11,659 nt of DNA from NCBI GenBank assembly GCA_947462425.1, contig CANHPI010000053.1, positions 1 through 11,659 of the forward strand, in the 5' to 3' direction. Below are positions 7,967 to 11,659 of the stretch, piece by piece (position 1 is the first letter of the stretch; each line of letters starts with the position of its first letter). Source of the DNA: Bacteroidota bacterium (lineage in GTDB: Bacteria > Bacteroidota > Bacteroidia > B-17B0 > B-17BO). The position numbers were made by a program, and so were the translations under genes. Under the pieces are notes generated by a model that saw only the letters and a program-made list of their open reading frames with translations, was not told the origin of the DNA and made no database searches.

Positions 7967-8578
7967 ATGAAGAATTTATTAATTCTTACCGCTGCAGTGT
8001 TTGCATTGAATAGTTGTAAACCGATAATGATGAAAATGTATGGAATAAAAAATCCAGATGTTGAAAATGAGAAGTCAATCATTAAAAAAGCCACCAAGTA
8101 TGGTATAGATAATTCAACAATCGTAACAGTAAATAGTAATGATTTTCTTAATGTTTTAAATGGACAAAGTATTCCTGACGCTGGTATATATGATAAAAAT
8201 GGAAAATATATTGAATATAGGCAAACTGATACATCTTGTAATGCGGGGCTTTTTAATTTTATTTCGGCATTGAATTTAAATGATAAATACAATCAACCTG
8301 ATCGTGCTGACTTAAATACGGAATTAAATAAGTGTAGGGATTTAAAAGGAAATAAATTGAATAAAATTGAAGATGCAGATTTTTATTTATTAATTTATTG
8401 GACAGTTTGGACAGGAAAATTAAACAAGAATCACGTTAAGAAATGGCAAGATTTGGCTTATAATAATAAGAATTGTAAAGTAAAAGTAATTATGGTTAAT
8501 TTAGACATTCAAGAATATTGGGAAAAGAACGAGCGTGATAAAATTATAAAAGCTATGAGCAACAAGAAATTAAAATAG
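7967..8578 (+). CDS. Putative lipoprotein with degenerate thioredoxin-like domain
   Basis: 203 residues starting with a lipoprotein signal: MKNLLILTAAVFALNSC, with Cys17 in a lipobox-like LNSC. The mature protein has no well-known N-terminal domain. In the C-terminal third, DFYLLIYWTVWTGKLNKNHV is followed by a helix and then KVKVIMVNLDIQEYW. This resembles the beta-strand, active-site helix and next strand of a thioredoxin fold, but where thioredoxins have WCxxC this protein has WTGKL, so no redox cysteines are present. The only other cysteines (in TSCNAGL, NKCRDL and NNCKVK) do not form a CxxC. It is probably a membrane-anchored periplasmic or outer-membrane protein with a structural or binding role. 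It starts 27 bases after the fur-family gene on the same strand and may be part of that transcript. The thioredoxin assignment is an inference from pattern. Confidence 0.7.
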   Translation: MKNLLILTAAVFALNSCKPIMMKMYGIKNPDVENEKSIIKKATKYGIDNSTIVTVNSNDFLNVLNGQSIPDAGIYDKNGKYIEYRQTDTSCNAGLFNFISALNLNDKYNQPDRADLNTELNKCRDLKGNKLNKIEDADFYLLIYWTVWTGKLNKNHVKKWQDLAYNNKNCKVKVIMVNLDIQEYWEKNERDKIIKAMSNKKLK

Positions 8579-8636
8579 TGTGTTTTGAATTGTTAAAAAT
8601 TTAAGTTACATCTTATAATCAGGAGTTTTAATTTAG

Positions 8637-8655
8637 CTCAAATTGATAATTTGAG
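8637..8655. repeat. Perfect inverted repeat CTCAAATT-GAT-AATTTGAG
   Basis: Two 8-base arms (8637-8644 and 8648-8655) match exactly around a 3-base centre. It lies 58 bases after the lipoprotein gene and 129 before the STAS gene. It could be a weak hairpin ending the rel-fur transcript, although no clean T-run follows (only ATAAATCTTT), or a dimer-binding operator for the STAS gene. A perfect 8+8 repeat is also possible by chance in such AT-rich DNA. Confidence 0.4.
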
Positions 8656-8717
8656 ATAAATCTTTAATTTTAAAAAGTTATGTTTATTGAAAATTTTGAA
8701 TTACTAATTTATTTCAA

Positions 8718-8783
8718 ATGAATTTTTTAATCAGATTATTTTTCCTAAGTTTAATAAATGTATTTACAGATAACATAAAGTAG
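8718..8783 (+). CDS. Possible 21-residue hydrophobic small ORF before the STAS gene
   Basis: ATG at 8718 opens a short frame (MNFLIRLFFLSLINVFTDNIK) ending in TAG at 8781-8783, one base before the ATG of the STAS gene. The peptide is hydrophobic with one Arg near the start and could be a leader peptide giving translational coupling. In DNA this rich in A and T a frame of 22 codons occurs readily by chance, there is no Shine-Dalgarno sequence, and I have no homologue in mind, so confidence is low. Confidence 0.15.
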   Translation: MNFLIRLFFLSLINVFTDNIK

Positions 8784-8784
8784 T

Positions 8785-9129
8785 ATGGTTTTAGATTATA
8801 TCATTACAGAAGAAAATAATATTCAAGTATTAGTTTTAAAAGGAGAATTGATTGACAAAAATCAAGCAATTGATTTAATTAAAAATGTAGATGAATTATT
8901 ACAATTAGGTAAAAATAAATTAGTTATTGATTTATCTGATTTAAAATATATGAATAGCAGCGGATTAAATGTGTTAATTCAATTATTAACTAAAACTCGC
9001 ACGAGTGGGGGTGAGAGTGTTATTTTTAATGTAAGTAAAAAAGTAAATGACTTATTAATTATTACTAAATTAAATACGCTTTTTAAAGTAGCTGATACTA
9101 AGGAAGATGCTATGAATTTGTTGGGATAG
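8785..9129 (+). CDS. STAS-domain anti-sigma-factor antagonist (SpoIIAA/RsbV-like)
   Basis: A 114-residue single STAS domain: strand NNIQVLVLKGELI (11-23), helix, strand KLVIDLSDLKYMNSSGL (45-61), helix, and strand SVIFNV. In SpoIIAA/RsbV proteins the loop reads D-S-S-G-L/F and the second region serine is phosphorylated by a partner kinase. Here the loop is NSSGL, with S58-S59 present but Asn in place of the preceding Asp. The protein probably acts in a partner-switching control of a sigma factor or of a surface process; no kinase, phosphatase or sigma gene is in the window. It begins 206 bases after the lipoprotein gene, and a TAAGTTTA sequence at 8746-8753 weakly resembles a -7 box. Its stop lies 24 bases from the stop of the convergent secreted-protein gene. 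Confidence 0.88.
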   Translation: MVLDYIITEENNIQVLVLKGELIDKNQAIDLIKNVDELLQLGKNKLVIDLSDLKYMNSSGLNVLIQLLTKTRTSGGESVIFNVSKKVNDLLIITKLNTLFKVADTKEDAMNLLG

Positions 9130-9153
9130 TTTTTATTTTCCTTTTTAATGCTT

Positions 9154-11277
9154 TTAATGATTAACTATCACTTTTTTTGATGCCTTCGTGCCATTTTCAA
9201 AAGTTATAGTAATAAAGTATACTCCATCTGAAAAATTCTCTAAATTCAAAATCTGTGTTTTATTTGAGCAAGATTGTACAAATAATACTCGACTAGTTAA
9301 ATCAGCTAATTCAATTTGTTGCATTATATTATTAGAGTTAATTGTTAAAAGTGAGTTAACTGGATTGGGGTAAATATAAAGGTTTGCCATGAAAATTTCA
9401 TTTATTCCAACAATGGCTCCCATTGCAGAAATAGAAGATGATCCGCAAGTTAATTGGGTTTTATTTCCTGAAGAACTCATTTTGAAGGCACCATGTAGTT
9501 CAAGATATAGTGTATAATTATATGATAAATTTGATCTAATTTTATAATGAATAGTAGCAATTTGACCATATCCATCAACATCAATATTATTTGTATGAGT
9601 AGAAGCTGTAGTTAACTTACCCCATGAAAATTTTTGTTTCTTGTAAGTTAAATTTTGATTTGCTGTATCTAAAAATGAGTACAAATAATCAATATATATG
9701 CTATCAGTTTCAATTAAATAATTAGTAAAACTAACAGAAAAAGCTAAGCCATGTAATGAATTTATAGGATTCGATTGACTCCCTATGTATATTGAAGCAG
9801 TTCCCCACTCACCCTTTTTTACACTATCCTGATCAGGTATAATAGTTAATTGAGGATTTTGAACCAAATTAATTGGTTGATAAGAAGGGTAATAGTTATT
9901 ATTAATTGCTATTGTATCATCATAATTAATAATACCATCTCCGTTACAATCACTATGGTTTAAATTTTTACCATTACTAAGAGTTAATGGCCAATTATAG
10001 CAATAATATGGTTGCCAATTATTACTTATTATCGATCTAGGAAAACCACTTTGATTGAAATGCAAACCTAATTCTAGTATATCTAAATTATCAACATATC
10101 CATCTTTATCAACATCACCAGGCCAAACATTTTGGCAAGTATTGTCAATAGTTAAGTTTACAGTTTCTGTAGATATACCGCAGTCGTTAGCTCCAGATAG
10201 GGTATAAGTTATGTTTGTTGTAGGTGTATATACAGTTACATATGATGCATGAGAACCAGTGTTCCATGTGTATGAGGTTGCCCCAGAAGCAGTTAAAGTT
10301 GCGCCTGAAGAACCGCTGCAAACAGTTGTTCCAGAAAAAACAATATTAGGAATTGAATTATAAATAGAAATATCTGCACCGTTATCAGTGCTTATATAAA
10401 AAGGATTAGAACTTACTACTCTTACTTTATAATTATTACCAGAAGTTGCTGAACTAGGTATAACTCCAGAAATTGTTCCGGAATTGATGGAAGAAATATT
10501 TCCAATATTTACAGGACTAATAAATGAACCTTGATCGTCTGATAATTGGGCGATAAATATATTTCCTGTATTAAATGTAGCTCCTGCAACATATGGTATA
10601 TTAACTGTAGTACCCACGCAATTATTTATTTTGACGTCTAAAACAGATAATGGTAATTGTTTATTTATGTGATAAGTAATTGTATCGGAATTATTTTTGA
10701 TGAAAATATTTAAAGAATCAATATTACAAGATGAATTATTCAAAATTGTATCCATGACATACTTATCAGAATTTAAAGATAGGTCTTTGATAAAAAGATT
10801 TTGAGGTACTACAACATCTGAACATTTTGATACCGTTACAGAATTCCCATTTCCTTGAAGAGGACATGTAACAAGATAAGCAAAATTTAAATTAACTACA
10901 TATAAACCCAAATATGTTCGGTCTCCATAACCAATCCCATGCCAAGTAGCACCATAGTCATTTGTTTTTTGTAATTCAGTATAATTAGATCCTGCATATC
11001 TGTATACTAAAAAAACCGTAGAGTCATTAACAGTAATAATCCTACTAGCAAACGCAGATGAAGATAAAGAGCCCGATATATTATAGACTAATGTTCCATT
11101 TCTATACACATTAAATCCACCAGTATAACTTCCTCCTGTTCCATTAGAATAATTAGAAAAGGAATAGACGTTTGTTGTTGTTTGAACACAGATTGGGGAA
11201 CTAAAGCCGATGCAACTTATTTGTGAAAATAAATTCACATAAAAAAAACATAATAGGATTATGGTTAGTTTTTTCAT
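9154..11277 (-). CDS. T9SS-secreted multidomain protein with split dockerin and cohesin-like domain
   Basis: 707 residues. A signal peptide (about 1-18) is followed by a segment with an Asp-box-like KTNDYGATWHG (104-114). Next are a beta domain (about 211-308) of the type common in T9SS cargo and an Ig-like domain (about 309-379, ATLTASGATSYTW). Then comes a dockerin-like pair of EF-hand loops, D388-D399 (GDVDKDGYVDNLD) and D443-D454 (DCNGDGIINYDD), separated by 43 residues. A cohesin-like beta domain follows (about 476-615, with KKGEWGTASIYIG and HGLAFSVSF). The end is a type A sorting domain (about 632-707, YPNPVNSLLTI ... DGVYFITI ... KKVIVNH) that directs passage through the outer membrane by T9SS and cell-surface attachment or release. 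Function is likely adhesion or surface scaffolding; no enzyme domain is recognised. ATG at 11277. Domain names are my reading of motifs. Confidence 0.85.
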   Translation of the reverse strand: MKKLTIILLCFFYVNLFSQISCIGFSSPICVQTTTNVYSFSNYSNGTGGSYTGGFNVYRNGTLVYNISGSLSSSAFASRIITVNDSTVFLVYRYAGSNYTELQKTNDYGATWHGIGYGDRTYLGLYVVNLNFAYLVTCPLQGNGNSVTVSKCSDVVVPQNLFIKDLSLNSDKYVMDTILNNSSCNIDSLNIFIKNNSDTITYHINKQLPLSVLDVKINNCVGTTVNIPYVAGATFNTGNIFIAQLSDDQGSFISPVNIGNISSINSGTISGVIPSSATSGNNYKVRVVSSNPFYISTDNGADISIYNSIPNIVFSGTTVCSGSSGATLTASGATSYTWNTGSHASYVTVYTPTTNITYTLSGANDCGISTETVNLTIDNTCQNVWPGDVDKDGYVDNLDILELGLHFNQSGFPRSIISNNWQPYYCYNWPLTLSNGKNLNHSDCNGDGIINYDDTIAINNNYYPSYQPINLVQNPQLTIIPDQDSVKKGEWGTASIYIGSQSNPINSLHGLAFSVSFTNYLIETDSIYIDYLYSFLDTANQNLTYKKQKFSWGKLTTASTHTNNIDVDGYGQIATIHYKIRSNLSYNYTLYLELHGAFKMSSSGNKTQLTCGSSSISAMGAIVGINEIFMANLYIYPNPVNSLLTINSNNIMQQIELADLTSRVLFVQSCSNKTQILNLENFSDGVYFITITFENGTKASKKVIVNH

Positions 11278-11311
11278 TTCTATACGATTTTATAATTTTT
11301 TTGAATAATAC

Positions 11312-11344
11312 CAAATTTATTTACCAAAAAAGGCTTGAAACAAG
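11312..11344 (-). promoter_or_regulatory. Putative Bacteroidota promoter for the T9SS-protein gene
   Basis: Read on the minus strand, TAAATTTG (11319-11312) matches the -7 consensus TAnnTTTG exactly. CTTG (11344-11341) lies 21 bases upstream, within the 17-23 range I recall for the -33 TTG/TTTG box. Transcription would begin about 25-30 bases before the ATG at 11277. The -33 box overlaps the hairpin at the end of the phosphatase gene. Confidence 0.45.
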
Positions 11345-11345
11345 C
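11326..11345 (-). terminator. Short rho-independent terminator after the phosphatase gene
   Basis: On the minus strand a GCTTG-TTT-CAAGC hairpin (11345-11333) is followed by C and six T residues (11331-11326). The first G of the stem is the last base of the TAG stop codon. Five base pairs is short, so termination may be partial. Confidence 0.5.
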
Positions 11346-11659
11346 TAAGCAAAAGCAATATGCTGGCAAGCTTTATAAACTAAATTAAACACATCTTCAA
11401 AACCTTGTTCACCTCCAAAATAAGGATCTGGTACTTCTAAGTTCGTCCCTGGGTTTGAAGCGTTTAACAATAAATCAACTTTTGCTTTGTGTTCTTCGTT
11501 TTTAGCTAAAGCTAAAACATTAGCCATATTGCTTTTATCCATCACATAAATTTTATCAAACTTTTCAAAATCAGAAACTTTAAATTGTCTTGCTCTTAAA
11601 GAAGTTAAATCAACATGATGTTGAGCGGCATTGCTAATTGTACGTTTATCTGGAGTTTC
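11345..11659 (-). CDS. Low-molecular-weight protein-tyrosine phosphatase (5' end outside window)
   Basis: The frame is open from the right edge to TAG at 11345-11347, giving 104 of the usual roughly 150 residues. RTISNAAQHHVDLTSLRARQ near the edge is the region after the P-loop, where the enzyme class has its S..A...GI.L...RAR segment. DKIYVMDKSNMANV is the core strand and helix. EVPDPYFGGEQGFEDVFNLV contains the general-acid Asp of the DPYFG motif and the C-terminal helix. The catalytic CxxxxxR loop lies beyond the window. The enzyme would dephosphorylate phosphotyrosine proteins or small aryl phosphates in the cytoplasm. A reading that begins at 11545 is only an internal fragment, because the frame continues upstream with conserved residues. 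Bacteroidota often carry this gene directly after dnaA, which cannot be verified here. Confidence 0.93.
   Translation of the reverse strand, partial: ETPDKRTISNAAQHHVDLTSLRARQFKVSDFEKFDKIYVMDKSNMANVLALAKNEEHKAKVDLLLNASNPGTNLEVPDPYFGGEQGFEDVFNLVYKACQHIAFA

Noticed and set aside
7858..8292. Antisense open frame of 144 codons across the end of the fur-family gene and the lipoprotein gene
   Set aside because: It covers two well-supported plus-strand genes, and its translation shows only a random hydrophobic/Ser-rich composition typical of antisense shadows.
11345..11545. A complete 66-residue protein at the right end
   Set aside because: The frame stays open to the window edge and the upstream residues belong to the phosphatase; the apparent first codon is an internal GTG.

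Overview
The window is a low-GC piece of a Bacteroidota chromosome. Four things point there: a secreted protein ending in a type IX secretion (T9SS) type A sorting domain, starts with A-rich leaders and almost no Shine-Dalgarno sequence, at least one promoter-like sequence of the Bacteroidota TAnnTTTG type, and a full-length Rel/SpoT protein directly followed by a Fur-family regulator. The order (Flavobacteriales or a neighbour) cannot be fixed from this sequence. There is no sign of phage, transposase, CRISPR array, tRNA or rRNA.

Left part (1-3308), plus strand: the end of a surface-polysaccharide cluster. It holds the last 35 codons of a gene that is probably a glycosyltransferase, an O-antigen ligase/polymerase-type membrane protein, a DegT/DnrJ/EryC1/StrS sugar aminotransferase, and a small PglC-like phosphoglycosyl transferase that starts with TTG. 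Together they could supply an amino-sugar, load it on undecaprenyl phosphate, and polymerise or transfer the glycan. Between the last two genes is a compact, structured, GC-rich repeat (about 2581-2662). It touches the stop codon of the aminotransferase and resembles interspersed elements I recall from other Bacteroidota genomes.

Middle part (3364-7939): an OmpH/Skp-like coiled-coil protein, a MazG-like pyrophosphohydrolase, a class I SAM methyltransferase on the minus strand, then rel/spoT (bifunctional by its motifs) and a Fur-family regulator 10 bases behind it. The last two look like one transcription unit linking ppGpp and metal or peroxide control.

Right part (7967-11659): a lipoprotein with a thioredoxin-like segment that lacks the CxxC site, a 206-base AT-rich gap with a perfect inverted repeat and a possible 21-codon ORF, and a STAS-domain anti-sigma-factor antagonist. 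These are followed, convergently, by a 707-residue T9SS-exported protein with an Asp-box segment, Ig-like domains, a split dockerin-like EF-hand pair and a cohesin-like domain. A low-molecular-weight phosphotyrosine phosphatase runs off the right edge; a short terminator and the promoter of the T9SS gene overlap in the 67 bases behind it.

Most of the window is ordinary Bacteroidota chromosome. The parts most worth a second look are the interspersed repeat, the split dockerin/cohesin-like secreted protein and the redox-dead thioredoxin-like lipoprotein.
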